Below are positions 31,044 through 41,155 of a DNA stretch of 64,000 nt, one piece after another (position 1 is the first letter of the stretch; the number at the start of each line of letters is the position of its first letter). This DNA comes from Flammeovirgaceae bacterium (GTDB lineage: Bacteria > Bacteroidota > Bacteroidia > Cytophagales > Cyclobacteriaceae), in assembly GCA_016709845.1 (NCBI GenBank), contig JADJMA010000006.1, positions 62,001 to 126,000 of the forward strand, read 5' to 3'. A model generated the notes under the pieces. The model was not told the DNA's origin and did no database searches. It was given only the letters and a program-made list of their open reading frames with translations. The position numbers and the translations under genes were made by a program.

Positions 31044-32369
31044 ATGGCTAACTTGATTTGGCTCAAACACTATCCAGTGGGCGAATCTTTTCTTCATTAT
31101 ATCTGGCAATTTCAATACTTCCAAAAAGTAGCGTTGAAAACAACAGCTGGTGAAACTTTGAATATCATTAAGCCGGGGATATTAAAAACAGACGCAGGTC
31201 CTGACTTTGCGCAGGCTAAAATAAAAATTGATTCAATCGATTGGGTGGGCAATGCCGAAATTCATGTGAAAGCATCGGAATGGTATGATCACAAACACGA
31301 TCGCGATTCAGCCTATGAAAATGTTGTGCTGCATATTGTGTGGGAAGATAACAGGCCCGTTTATCGAAAAGATGGCTCTCAAATTCCAACGCTGGAGCTT
31401 AAGGATAGGATAGATGCGCAGCTGATAAAATCGTATCAAACATTAATCAACAGTTCGTTAACTATTCCCTGCGAACGATCTTTTATTGATGTGGATGTAC
31501 TCCTCAAACACGCGATGATTGACAGTGCCCTTATGCGTAGGCTGGAAACAAAATCAAAATTGATAAAGGCGCGACTTGATTATAATAAGGGCGATTGGGA
31601 GGAAACCACCTACCAATTGCTGGCTGAGAATTTCGGTTTTAAAGTAAATAAAGATCCCTTTGCGCAGGTTGCTAAATCTCTTTCGTATAAGGTCCTTCAT
31701 AAGCATCGCAAACAACCTATTCAAGTCGAAGCGCTGCTTTTTGGGCAGGCGGGTTTTTTGGTAGCCAAAACCAAAGACGAGTATCTAACGCAACTTTATA
31801 ACGAATACCAATTTCTGGCAAAGAAATATGAACTAAGCTCTGAACAGCTAAATGTTTCGCAATGGAAATTTTTAAGATTAAGACCTGCCAACTTTCCCAC
31901 CATTCGGCTGGCTCAATTTGCGTCACTTGTATCGGCTCATCAAAGCATCTTTTCTACATTAATTGAATTATCGAATTATAAAACGTTAGTTAATTTTTTT
32001 GAGATTCATCAATCTGCTTATTGGCAAAGTCATTACCGGTTTGGTAAAAAATCGAAATCAACAGTAGCTGGGTTGGGGCAGACAAGTATCGAAAATATAA
32101 TTATTAATACGATTGTACCGTTGTTGGTTGCCTATGGTCAATCTAAAGATGAAGACAGTTTGGTTGACAGAGCACTAAACATTTTACAAGCTGTACCCAG
32201 CGAGAAAAACAGAATCACCCGACTTTGGCAGTCTTTAGGTTATACTAGTAAAAATGCGTTTGACTCTCAAGGATTGATAGAATTGTACAACAACTTTTGC
32301 CAAAAAAGAGCATGCATGAATTGCGTCATTGGCTCTTCTTTGCTAAAACCTAACCAGCCGTTAAAATGA
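31044..32369 (+). CDS. DUF2851 family protein
   Basis: A 441-residue cytoplasmic protein of family DUF2851, found widely in Bacteroidota with no assigned biochemical role. Conserved features include the N-terminal block GESFLHYIWQFQYF, then ILKTDAGPDFAQAKIKID, VGNAEIHVKASEWYDHKHD and YENVVLHIVWEDNRPV, in which the acidic and His residues look like a metal or nuclease-like site. The C-terminus has a Cys pair (CQKRACMNCVIG). The frame is intact. The stop codon overlaps the next ATG as ATGA at 32366-32369, so the downstream membrane protein is probably translationally coupled. I do not assign a function. Confidence 0.85.
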   Translation: MANLIWLKHYPVGESFLHYIWQFQYFQKVALKTTAGETLNIIKPGILKTDAGPDFAQAKIKIDSIDWVGNAEIHVKASEWYDHKHDRDSAYENVVLHIVWEDNRPVYRKDGSQIPTLELKDRIDAQLIKSYQTLINSSLTIPCERSFIDVDVLLKHAMIDSALMRRLETKSKLIKARLDYNKGDWEETTYQLLAENFGFKVNKDPFAQVAKSLSYKVLHKHRKQPIQVEALLFGQAGFLVAKTKDEYLTQLYNEYQFLAKKYELSSEQLNVSQWKFLRLRPANFPTIRLAQFASLVSAHQSIFSTLIELSNYKTLVNFFEIHQSAYWQSHYRFGKKSKSTVAGLGQTSIENIIINTIVPLLVAYGQSKDEDSLVDRALNILQAVPSEKNRITRLWQSLGYTSKNAFDSQGLIELYNNFCQKRACMNCVIGSSLLKPNQPLK

Positions 32370-33621
32370 TTTTTTTCGGTGGTTTGATTTTCTTAATCCT
32401 CACTTGGTTTTTTTTTTAAAAGGCAGGTAGTGACTATCCCCGATTATTTTGGGTCGCTCTCCTTTACAAATGTACAATGGCCATAGCTCTTGGTCTTGTT
32501 TATTCGCACTACTATACATCAAACGATACCTGGCTTTTTTTTCATGATGCAGTACAGGTTGCCAAGCTGGCGCGTACTGATGTAGCAGAGTACTTTCAAT
32601 TTCTTTGGAGTAGTGAAAGCAGCAATCCATTAATGAGTTCGTTGGTGAATACACAGGAGCGATCGTTGTTTCTTGTAAAGATTATCAGTATTACTTGTTT
32701 ATTCTCAGCCGATAATTACTGGATATGTTCTATCTATTTTGCCAGTATTTCATTTGCTGCTTCCTGGTTTTTGTTTACCTCAGTGTCCCGTCACTTTCAA
32801 AATTCGTATCGGCAAGCTGCGCTGGCATTTCTTTTTTATCCCTCCATTATATTTTGGAGTTCGGGTCTGGTAAAGGAGACGTTGGCCTTGGCGGGAATCT
32901 ATTTTCTCGCAGCCATTTTCATTAAAATAATTAATTCAAATAAAATTTCCTTAATAGAATGGGTGATTGCCGCTCTCGCTTTCTATATCTCCTGGAAACT
33001 TAAGTATTATTGGACGGCCTTATTTATGGCTGTTATAGTTACCTCCGTAAGTTACCTCTTTCTTAAGAGTCGAAAACTGATTTCATCGAGGTATCAATTT
33101 TTCGCCTGGGTGGTAATCTTTATCACGCTGTGTGGAGGATTCAGTTTGATGCATCCAAATTTTTATCCCAACAGGTTTTTAGATGTATTAATTACTAATC
33201 ACAACGATTTTGTTGCAATTTCAAAGTCATCCACACTCATACATTTCTATCAATTAGAATCAACTTGGGGAAGTGTTTTAATCAATTCACCCTGGGCACT
33301 TTTTTCGGGTATTCTCCGGCCCTTTCTGTGGGAGGCAAACGGCCTTACGGGATTGCTTGCTTCTTTGAGAATTTATTTCTGTTGATTCTTATTGTTGGCG
33401 CCTTATTTAAGAGCAAGATGCCAATAGAGAATAGAATCTTACTTTTTTCAGCCATAGCCTACATAGGTTTACTTTGTGTTTTTCTTGCCCTGTCAACACC
33501 TAATTTGGGTACGCTCTCCCGGTATCGGGTGGGGTTTCTTCCTTTTTTTGTTTTCGTGATTTCTTATCGCAACCCCTTGCTTAAATATTTGGGTGAGAGA
33601 ATGAAGCAAGTGCGTCAATAG
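32366..33621 (+). CDS. Polytopic membrane protein, possibly polymerase- or glycosyltransferase-like (frameshifted)
   Basis: About 418 residues with roughly ten membrane helices and no soluble domain. The start at 32366 overlaps the DUF2851 stop (ATGA). From there the frame reads a first helix MIFFGGLIFLILTWFF, meets TAA inside T10A4 (32408-32421), and then continues in the same frame. T9A5 at that point would read through as Lys-Lys, so I take the stop as a sequencing error. A second break near 33363-33366 (T missing) separates LLAS from FENLFLLILI. Near the end, TPNLGTLSRYRVGFLPFF resembles the final helix region of O-antigen polymerase-like proteins, and FYPSIIFWSSGLVKE recalls the same group. 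That family placement is only a resemblance. Confidence 0.6.
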
Positions 33622-33648
33622 ATTGATACCAATCTTTACCTTTGCTAA

Positions 33649-34286
33649 ATGGAAAATCCGGTAATCATATTTGGCGCTAATCATTTAGGAAGAGCCGCCA
33701 AGGAAATTTTGAAACCAATAGTGTGGTGGTGTATGGCTTTTTAGACGACAACAAGAAATTGCACAATACCGAACTTGATGAAGTTGTTGTTTTAGGTGAT
33801 ACGGACAATGATGGTTTTCTAAAACTAATAGGCAAGAAATGCGAGGCGTTTGTAGCGGTGGATGATAATAAGTTCCGTAAGGGGTTGGTGAAAATGCTTC
33901 AGGAGGTAAGGCATGTTCAACCGGTAAATGCTATTCACTCCAAATCCGTAGTTTCTCAAAAATCCAGTATTGGGCATGGTAACTTCATAGACTTTAATGT
34001 TTACCTGGCTCCCGGCTCAAAGGTTGGAAGTCATTGCATTTTAAATGCGCGTGCTTATATCGGTGTGGAATGTGTGATTGGTGATTTTGTGCAGATCGGT
34101 GCCGGAAGCTCTATCAATGCCGGTGCTACCATCGAAGACGAAGTGTTCATAGGCTCTGGCGTAACTGTGGTAGCTGGGGTAACAATTGGCAAAGGGGCGC
34201 GGGTTGGTGCCGGATCGGTTGTGATAGCCAATGTTAAGGCCGGTGAAACTGTGTTTGGGAACCCAGCTCAGAAAATAAAAAATTGA
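33649..34286 (+). CDS. NeuD/PglD-type sugar O- or N-acetyltransferase (frameshifted)
   Basis: About 212 residues. The N-terminal third is a small nucleotide-sugar binding fold (MENPVIIFGANHLGRAAKEI, then VVVYGFLDD). The rest is a left-handed beta-helix of hexapeptide repeats (IGHGNFIDFNVYLAPGSKVG, VQIGAGSSINAGATI, VFIGSGVTVVAGVTIG) ending GNPAQKIKN, the acetyl-CoA binding layout of the PglD/NeuD family. The frame breaks at 33707-33710, where one T is missing and the first 20 residues fall in another frame. Such enzymes modify UDP-amino sugars or sialic acid-like sugars for glycans. The adjacent membrane protein with polymerase-like features is consistent with a surface-sugar job, but no other sugar genes are nearby. 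Confidence 0.8.
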
Positions 34287-34316
34287 TGCGGTAAAAGATA
34301 TTGTTGTAATTGTACT

Positions 34317-35173
34317 ATGGCTAGAATTTCTGAAACCGATCTTATCCTAAATCCAGATGGTAGCGTATACCATCTGAATTTACCCAAACATATTAGCGAC
34401 ACAGTGATAGCCGTAGGTGACCCCAGCCGCGTGTACACGGTAAGTCAGCATTTTGATGAAGTGGAGTTTGAGATGAACAAACGCGAGTTCATCACCCATG
34501 TGGGAAAATATAAAGGCAAGCGGATTACCGTAATTAGCACCGGCATTGGCACCGACAACGTGGAGATTTTCTTTTCCGAACTCGATGCCTTGGTTAATGT
34601 TGACCTTAAAACCCGTGAACCAAAATCACGAAAGAAAAAACTGAAAGTCATCCGCATAGGCACATCGGGTGCTTTACAAGAAGATGTTCCGGTTGGTTCA
34701 CATCTGGTATCTGACTATGCAGTGGGTTTAGATAATCTGATGAATTTTTATGATTTGCCGATGGATGACTTTGAAACGGGTCTGGCCCATGATATTCAAA
34801 AGAAGACCGGGCTGCCGTTTATGCCTTATGTGGTTCAGGTTCAGAAACTTTACGCGAACAGATTGGTGGTTCTGATATGATTAAAGGGAATACCGTTACC
34901 TGTCCGGGATTTTATGCGCCTCAAGGCCGAGTGCTGCGCATACCAATTCGCTATCCAAATCTTTTGGAAGACTTAAATTATTATAATAAAGGAAACTTCT
35001 GGCTTACTAACTTTGAAATGGAGACCTCAGCGTATTATGCTTTTGGCCGACTGTTAGGACATGAAGTATTGAGCGCCAATGCCATCATAGCAAACCGGAT
35101 TAAAACAAAATTCTCAAAAGATCCACAAAAGATTGTTGACGGCCTTATTAAGAAGGTGCTGGATAGAATTTGA
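34317..35173 (+). CDS. Nucleoside phosphorylase, uridine phosphorylase-like (frameshifted)
   Basis: A PNP_UDP_1 family enzyme of about 285 residues that splits a nucleoside with phosphate into base and ribose-1-phosphate (salvage). Phosphate-binding GDPSR lies near residue 36, the base/ribose site STGIGTDNVEIFFSELDAL near 75, IGTSGALQEDVPVGS near 115, and the ribose-binding FEMETSAYYAFGRLLGHE in the C-terminal part. The frame breaks near 34838, where one G is missing; adding it gives VQGSETLREQIGGSDMIKGNT. The substrate (uridine versus purine nucleosides) cannot be fixed by eye. The upstream gene ends 30 bp away on the same strand, so read-through is possible. Confidence 0.86.
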
Positions 35174-35174
35174 T

Positions 35175-35435
35175 TTAACCCAAACCCATTGCTGTCATAC
35201 TTTCCATCCGTACAATGTGCTTACTGGCATTGTAAGAATCTGTATTGTAAAATCCGGAAAGTATTCGATGCGCAATTTGCTCTACAATTAATTCATCATC
35301 CGATTTACCTTCCTTACCTCGCCAGAAAATGCGCTGTGGGTGCCGCTTCATATCCTCTACATAAGATTTGGCATGCGTAAATTGGTCATTGGTAAAAGTA
35401 ATGGTAAAACAGGTTTTTACATTTTGTGTTTCCAT
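35175..35435 (-). CDS. Small conserved-looking protein of unknown function
   Basis: An 86-residue soluble protein on the minus strand, starting at an ATG at 35435 (an in-frame ATG exists six codons earlier) and ending 1 bp from the stop of the converging phosphorylase gene. The composition is that of a real protein: alternating strands at the start (VKTCFTITFTNDQFTHAKSY), a basic patch (MKRHPQRIFWRGKEGKSDDE) and a helical stretch (LIVEQIAHRILSGFY). I recognise no family. The opposite strand of the same stretch is also open but lacks protein-like composition there. Confidence 0.5.
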   Translation of the reverse strand: METQNVKTCFTITFTNDQFTHAKSYVEDMKRHPQRIFWRGKEGKSDDELIVEQIAHRILSGFYNTDSYNASKHIVRMESMTAMGLG

Positions 35436-35576
35436 AGCAAAAGTTATTTGCAAGTATTGTGCCGTAAGCCTTATGCGATTTTACAAAAAATAAAACTATT
35501 TTGTCAGCCTTGTGCCCGCAAGCGGTCATTCTTGTTCGGGCTTGGAACAAATAAGATACACTATGTATTGTTAATT

Positions 35577-36211
35577 TTGAATTGCATCCTTTGTGAAAGT
35601 AAGAATGTAAAACTTCTGGAGTTAGCCGGGGACAAACGAAAATACTTTTCTTGTCAATCTTGTTATTTGATTTTTGTAGATCCGAGTCATCATATTTCTG
35701 TTGAGCAAGAAAAGCCCGTTACCAATTGCATGAGAATAGTGCCACGGATCTGGGCTATGTAAAATTTCTGGAGTCAGGTAATCCAGCCCAGCCTTTCCTT
35801 TCTAACTTCAAACATGATTGGTTTGGATTATGGATGCGGGCCGAATCCCACATTGTCAGGTTTATTGGCTCAACATCAACTCACCTGCCACAATTATGAT
35901 CCGCTATTTGGATTTAATCATCCGCTACAAGCGTATGATTTTATTTTTGCCACGGAATGTGTTGAACATTTTCGGTATCCTAAAGATGATTTTTTAAAAA
36001 TGGATGGTCTACTCAAACCAAAAGGCTTTCTTAGCATTATGACTGACCATTGGCAAAGTTTGGATCAGTTTGCTACCTGGTATTATAAGCGGGATGTAAC
36101 TCACGTCAGTTTCTATCATCAACGTACATTTGCTTTTATCCGTGCGCAGGCTTAGGCTATGAATTAAAATACACCGATAACCAACGGATTGTCGTCATGC
36201 AGAAATTGTAG
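35577..36211 (+). CDS. Class I SAM-dependent methyltransferase with N-terminal Cys cluster (frameshifted)
   Basis: About 211 residues. The N-terminus carries a CxxC...CxxC zinc-ribbon-like cluster (CILCES, then FSCQSCYLIF). The conserved linker YQLHENS and GYVKFLES follows, then the SAM-binding motif MIGLDYGCGPNP, motif II-like FIFATECVEHF and LLKPKGFLSIMTDHW. This is the layout of a Bacteroidota methyltransferase group of unknown substrate. The frame breaks three times: 35710-35713 (A missing), 35775-35779, and near 36147. The last 20 codons (GYELKYTDNQRIVVMQKL) end at 36211. The start is uncertain: no in-frame ATG is present, and TTG at 35577 is my best guess. Confidence 0.75.
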
Positions 36212-36231
36212 TTTACACTAAATAAGGGTTG

Positions 36232-36741
36232 TTACGCCCATCTTCTTTTCGGATAGTCGAAAAATTCCATTTCACCACAACCAAAGCGCGTGTTTTTCCA
36301 CTCGCTTATATTTAAAGTGGCGGCAACAACTCCACAGGTTGGTATGTTCTCCAACTCTTCATTGAGAAGGGCGTTGGCAAATGCAGTAAGTCCGGGGTTG
36401 TGACCAAAGATCATTACTATTTCTTCACTATCGCGCGGAGAGTCTTTCAGTTCTTGAATCACTTTTAAGATCTGGTCTTCGTTGGCGTGGTATAAGCGTT
36501 TGTCTGTTTTAATCTTATTTTCGGAGAAGCCAAGTACCTTCGCTATCTCCTGGCAGGTAACAAATGCTCTTGTTGCCGGACTGCTCAACATGATATCCGG
36601 AGTAACTCTTCTCTCTTTCAAACGCTTGCCCATACGGGGCGCATCTTTCTTGCCGCGATCATTTAAAGGTCGATCAAAATCACTAAGGTCTAGATTGTCC
36701 CAACTGGATTTAGCGTGCCGAATGATGTAAAGGATTTTCAT
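36232..36741 (-). CDS. sixA: SixA-like histidine phosphatase
   Basis: A 169-residue member of the histidine phosphatase superfamily. The catalytic RHA motif is at residues 8-10 (LYIIRHAKSSWDN), a second conserved block SSPATRAFVTCQEIA at about 55-68, and the second catalytic His in MIFGHNPGLTAFANAL. The short length without extra domains matches SixA, which removes phosphate from phospho-His proteins such as HPt domains or NPr. The frame is clean. It converges with the methyltransferase gene (20 bp apart) and diverges from the acyltransferase gene. The true substrate in this organism is unknown. Confidence 0.85.
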   Translation of the reverse strand: MKILYIIRHAKSSWDNLDLSDFDRPLNDRGKKDAPRMGKRLKERRVTPDIMLSSPATRAFVTCQEIAKVLGFSENKIKTDKRLYHANEDQILKVIQELKDSPRDSEEIVMIFGHNPGLTAFANALLNEELENIPTCGVVAATLNISEWKNTRFGCGEMEFFDYPKRRWA

Positions 36742-36824
36742 ACGTAAGTAAATTGATGTTCAGGAATGTTTGTCTGTATTTCAGATAAATTTAATCAAAG
36801 CTACCCGTATCTTTGCTGTTCGGT

Positions 36825-37744
36825 ATGGAAAAGAGACCCCTGGTTAAGCGCATTAAGTATTCGTCCCTATACCTCTTTATCCAATTTCTGATTTTTTCAT
36901 CAAATCTTTTACCCCGAAAGGTTTGGTTAGTTTTTTGTGGTTGGTTAGGCAAACTTGCTTATGTTTTTTCTCCGAAACCGCGCGAACGGACCTTTTATCA
37001 TTTGGGCTTAGCCTTTGGCAAGGAAAAGTCTACCCAGGAAATAGTAAGATTAAGCAAGAAAGTATTTATTATGCTGGGTAAAAATGCCGGTGATATTTTG
37101 CGCTCACTGAAGATAAAATCGCTTAACGATTTAAATAAATTTTAGTAACGCATGGAATAGAAAACTACGAACGGTCTTTTGCTAAAGGAAAGGGAGTCAT
37201 GTTTCTAACCTCGCATTTGGGGGCATTTGATTTACAGATTACCAATATGGCATTGCGAGGATTAAATCCTAACATCATCGGTACGGCTTTGAAAGATGAA
37301 CGATTAAATGAAATGCTTTGGAAATATCGCAATGCACATGGAGCCGTTGCCATTCAGCGGGGTAAAGAGAGCATGCGATTGTTTAAAGTTTTAAAATCCG
37401 GTGGTTCTATCGCAATACTAATCGATCAGGATACAATAGTTAAGAGCCGTTTTGTGGATTTTTTTGGAATGAAGGCGGCAACACCCATTGGAGCTACTAT
37501 TTTAGCGTTGCGAACCGGAGCAGCGGTAGTGCCTACTTATATTTATTTAGGAACGGATGGCAAACAGCATATGCATATCCTTCCGGAGATACCCTTGGTG
37601 ATTACCGGTGACGAGGAGCAAGACTTAATCGTTAACACACAAAACTTCACCAACTTCACCGAAAAAATTGTACGCGAACATCCGGAGCAATGGGTGTGGA
37701 TGCACGAACGATGGAAAACACGACCCGGGGAGGAGATTAGATAA
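36825..37744 (+). CDS. LpxL/HtrB-type lysophospholipid/lipid A acyltransferase (frameshifted)
   Basis: About 306 residues of the Lip_A_acyltrans family, which adds a secondary acyl chain to lipid A or a related lipid at the inner face of the inner membrane. An N-terminal membrane anchor (LYLFIQFLIFSSNLL) is followed by the HX4D acyltransferase motif HLGAFD at about residue 130. Next come GTALKDERLNEML, VAIQRGKESMR, IDQD and FFGMKAATPIGA, and the C-terminal EQWVWMHERWKTRP. The frame breaks at 37140-37143, where four T should be five (NKFLVTHGIENYERSF). The only other defect-free start is the ATG at 36825. The M20 peptidase follows 27 bp downstream and may share the transcript. Confidence 0.87.
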
Positions 37745-37771
37745 TTCAAATTGAAAACTTATCAGTTACTT

Positions 37772-39085
37772 ATGAGACAATTCTTTTTATTTCTATTCGT
37801 AGCACTTGTTTCAATCTCGTTACAAGCACAGCTTTCTAAAACTGAGAAGAAAATTACTTCGTATGTGGAGACGAATAATATCAATGCCTTGAAGTTGTTG
37901 GAAGAAACAGTGAACATCAACAGCGGTTCCATGAATTTTGAAGGTGTTTACAAAGTGGGACAAATTTTTAAAGCCAAACTGGATGCCCTCGGTTTTGATA
38001 CCCGCTGGGTGGATGGAAAATCATTTAGTCGGGCGGGGCACCTGGTAGCCTATCACACGGGCAAAGGACCAGGCAAAACTCTTTTACTGATCGGCCATCT
38101 TGATACGGTATTCGAACCATCGAGTACCCTGCAGAAATATACATTGGTAAATGATTCAACCGCTACCGGACCAGGTGTAAGCGATATGAAGGGTGGAGAT
38201 GTTATTATAATCTCTTCGCTGGAAGCATTAAAACAAGCCGGACTATTAAAGCAGATGAATATTATTGTTGTTATGACAGGTGATGAGGAATTAAGTGGGA
38301 ACCCTCTTTCGTTGGCTCGGGCCGAATTGATTGAAGCAGCGAAACAAGCGGACATTGCCATTGGATTTGAAGATGGAGATAGTAATCCTAAAACAGCGGT
38401 TGTATCCAGAAGGAGTTCGTCAGGTTGGGAATTAAATGTGAGGGGAAAGGCGGCTCATTCTTCACAGATATTTACGCAGGAGATAGGATCAGGTGCAATT
38501 TATGAGGCCTCCAGAATTCTCATTGGATTTTATGAAGGCTTAGCTTCCGAAAAAGATTTAACCTTTAATCCGGGGATGATTTTAGGAGGGAATGATGTAA
38601 CCCGTGATGCTGTATTGGATGGAGGCACTGCTTTTGGAAAAGGAAATATTGTAGCGAAAGAAGCGGTCGTTACCGGAGACATCCGGGCTATTTCGCCTGA
38701 ACAATTGAAAAAAGCACAGACCATAATGCAGGAAGTTGTTTCAAAGCATTTACCACAAACAGAGGCAACCTTAACCTTTGATGAAGGATATCCACCGTTG
38801 GCTCCTGCCGATGGAAACTTTGAACTCTTGAAATATTATACAAAGGTGAGTACAGATCTTAACCTCGGAAGTGTAGTAGCCGTGAACCCACGCGATGCCG
38901 GTGCCGCAGATATTTCATTTACAGCTGGCTATGTGGATATGGCTATTGATGGATTGGGTTTGTTTGGCGGAAACGGTCATACGGTGGATGAATATGCCAA
39001 TTTAAATTGGTTACCCAGGCAGACGAAGAGAGCTGCCATATTAATGCATCGCCTCACGCAAAGTTCCGTAAACCTTAAGCGTTAG
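37772..39085 (+). CDS. M20 family metallopeptidase, glutamate carboxypeptidase-like, secreted
   Basis: A two-zinc exopeptidase of 437 residues with a signal peptide (MRQFFLFLFVALVSISLQAQ). I prefer this ATG to the in-frame TTG at 37751 because the signal peptide starts here. Zinc ligands and catalytic residues are visible: LIGHLDTVFEP (His, Asp), PGVSDMKGGD (bridging Asp), MTGDEELSG (catalytic Glu-Glu), IGFEDGD, and a C-terminal His in GGNGHTVDEYANL. An inserted dimerisation domain has GKAAHSSQ. The closest known group is carboxypeptidase G2-like enzymes, which remove C-terminal glutamate. The frame is intact. Substrate remains a guess. Confidence 0.87.
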   Translation: MRQFFLFLFVALVSISLQAQLSKTEKKITSYVETNNINALKLLEETVNINSGSMNFEGVYKVGQIFKAKLDALGFDTRWVDGKSFSRAGHLVAYHTGKGPGKTLLLIGHLDTVFEPSSTLQKYTLVNDSTATGPGVSDMKGGDVIIISSLEALKQAGLLKQMNIIVVMTGDEELSGNPLSLARAELIEAAKQADIAIGFEDGDSNPKTAVVSRRSSSGWELNVRGKAAHSSQIFTQEIGSGAIYEASRILIGFYEGLASEKDLTFNPGMILGGNDVTRDAVLDGGTAFGKGNIVAKEAVVTGDIRAISPEQLKKAQTIMQEVVSKHLPQTEATLTFDEGYPPLAPADGNFELLKYYTKVSTDLNLGSVVAVNPRDAGAADISFTAGYVDMAIDGLGLFGGNGHTVDEYANLNWLPRQTKRAAILMHRLTQSSVNLKR

Positions 39086-39203
39086 TTATTTCTTAATGAT
39101 GGAGTAGACGGTCAGAATTAAAGAAAGCCAGTCAGGTGATTGGCTTCATGGTTTAGTTGTAGTTGTCTAATTGATTGTTATTGTTCCAACAAGGAAAAAC
39201 TAA

Positions 39204-40692
39204 TTACTTCACCAACTTCTTATATCGGATTCTATGCGGTTGGTCATCACCCACTCGCTTCTTGCGATTTTCTTCATACTCACTAGCCTTGCTTTAAAGC
39301 AATAGCTAAGTGTGCCCGGTTGCGCATGCCACCTGATAGTTCTTTTACTTTTTTCTGCTGATCCGTTCCGCTGAAATTAAATTTACTTACATAAGCACGC
39401 GAATTAATTTCTTTTCCACCCACCAAAATTAATTCTTGCCCACCTGTTATGGCCTGCCATACGGAGTCATCCGGTTTCAAATCATCATGCTCCTGATCTA
39501 CATAAGAGATCTTCACGGTTTCGCCCAAAGAAAATGTTCCGCTATCGGGTTTTTCACTACCCGTTATCATTTTGAAAAGTGTCGTCTTTCCCGCGCCATT
39601 GGGTCCGATAATTCCAACAATACCGGCAGGTGGAAGTGTAAACGTGAGGTTTTCGTAAAGTAATTTATCACCATAGGCTTTTGATACTCCATTGGCTTCA
39701 ATAACCTTATTTCCTAATCGAGGTCCAGGTGGAATGAAGATTTCTAACTTATCTTCCTTCTCGCGGTTCTCCTGACTTATCAGCTTTTCATAAGCTCCCA
39801 AGCGTGCTTTTCCTTTCGCATGGCGGCCCTTCGGACTCATGCGTACCCATTCTAATTCACGCTCAAGCGCTTTCTGTCTTTTTGATTCTGTCTTCTCTTC
39901 CTGCGCTAAGCGCTTTTGCTTTTGATCGAGCCAGCTCGAGTAATTTCCTTTCCAAGGAATTCCTTCGCCCCGGTCGAGTTCCAAAATCCATCCGGCTACA
40001 TTATCTAAAAAGTAACGGTCGTGGGTTACGGCAATAATAGTTCCTTTATACTGACGGAGATGTTCTTCAAGCCACTGAACTGATTCTGCATCCAAATGGT
40101 TGGTGGGTTCATCCAACAACAATACATCAGGCGTTTGAAGTAACAGCCGGCACAAGGCTACGCGTCTCTTTTCTCCACCCGATAAGTGTTCCACCTTTGA
40201 ATCCGGTGGTGGACACCGAAGGGCATCCATAGCCCGCTCAAGTTTATGATCCAGTTCCCACGCATTTACAGCATCCAATTTTTCCTGAACCTCGCCTTGC
40301 TTGGTAATCAATTTATCCATGGCATCCGGATCTTCCATCACGGCCGGATCAGCAAACTTTTCGTTAATAGCCTCAAACTCTTTGAGCAACGCCACCACAT
40401 CTTTAACCCCTTCTTCTACAATCTCTTTTACTGTTTTGGTCTTATCGAGTTGTGGTTCCTGTTCCAGATAACCCACCGAATAGCCTAGATCAGATACCAC
40501 TTCGCCCTGAAATTCTTTGTCAATTCCGGCAATAATTCTTAAAAGCGAGGATTTTCCAGAACCATTGAGACCGAGTACACCTATTTTCGCTCCATAAAAG
40601 AATGACAGATAGATATTTTTTAATACTTGCTTTTGTGGCGGGTAAATCTTGCTGACGCCCGTCATCGAGAAAATTATTTTTTCGTCTGCCAT
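39204..40692 (-). CDS. ettA: ABC-F translation factor EttA with an internal deletion
   Basis: The energy-dependent translational throttle, an ABC-F ATPase that binds the ribosomal E site. The first ABC domain is complete: Walker A GLNGSGKSS, signature LSGGEKRR, Walker B LLLDEPTNHLD. The linker (P-site tip) motif region follows (KGRHAKGKARLGAYEKL), then the second Walker A GPNGAGKTT and signature LSGGMRNR. After HLAIALKQG at about 39286 the frame stops, and the next frame continues at once with SEYEENRKKRVGDD...RYKKLVK to a TAA at 39204. That is the normal EttA C-terminus, so the second Walker B, switch His and neighbours (about 65 codons) are missing. Total about 496 against about 560 residues. 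It is either an assembly loss or a truly crippled second ATPase site. Confidence 0.88.
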
Positions 40693-40818
40693 GGTAGTTT
40701 CTGGTTAAATAGAACGCAAATATGGCGTTTTTGGGTTAATAGTCCACAGAAGTTAAGAAACACCGAGGCGGTATTTATTGGGTTACTTTTTTAATTCCAG
40801 AACAATCGACCTGCACCT

Positions 40819-40849
40819 ATTGCCAATGATTGATTTAATTTTATTTTTG
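40819..40849 (+). promoter_or_regulatory. Bacteroidota-type promoter of the DUF2795 gene
   Basis: ATTG at 40819-40822 and TATTTTTG at 40842-40849 are separated by 19 bp, fitting the TTTG / TAnnTTTG consensus of Bacteroidota sigma factor. The start codon lies 27 bp downstream. Confidence 0.55.
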
Positions 40850-40876
40850 CGGAAAATTTAAAGGAGGAAACGACAT

Positions 40877-41098
40877 ATGTATTGGACACTGGAATTAGCT
40901 TCGTACCTCGAAGATGCACCTTGGCCGGCAACTAAAGATGAGTTAATTGACTTTTCAATCCGTTCAGGCGCGCCCTTGGAAGTGGTGGAAAACCTTCAGG
41001 AATTGGAAGATGACGGACAGCCTTATGAGAGTATTGAGGAGATCTGGCCGGATTATCCAACTAAGGAAGACTTTTTCTTTAATGAGGACGAATACTAA
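40877..41098 (+). CDS. DUF2795 family small protein
   Basis: A 73-residue, very acidic protein of family DUF2795. It has the pattern LELASYLEDAPWPATKDELIDFS, then LEVVENLQELEDDGQPYESIEEIWPDYPTKEDFFFNEDEY, common and highly conserved in Bacteroidota but without known function. A near-perfect Shine-Dalgarno (AAGGAGG, 40861-40867) sits about 9 bases before the ATG. That is unusual for this phylum and points to strong expression. It is monocistronic: a promoter at 40819-40849 and a terminator at 41119-41143 frame it. Confidence 0.88.
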   Translation: MYWTLELASYLEDAPWPATKDELIDFSIRSGAPLEVVENLQELEDDGQPYESIEEIWPDYPTKEDFFFNEDEY

Positions 41099-41118
41099 AA
41101 ATCTTTTGATAGAATGGG

Positions 41119-41143
41119 GGCCTTGCGGAAGCAGGGCCTTTTT
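41119..41143. terminator. Intrinsic terminator after the DUF2795 gene
   Basis: Stem GGCCTTGC/GCAGGGCC with a GGAA tetraloop and one G-T pair, followed by five T. The converging ispD gene ends at 41156. Confidence 0.85.
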
Positions 41144-41155
41144 ATTTCCGACAAA

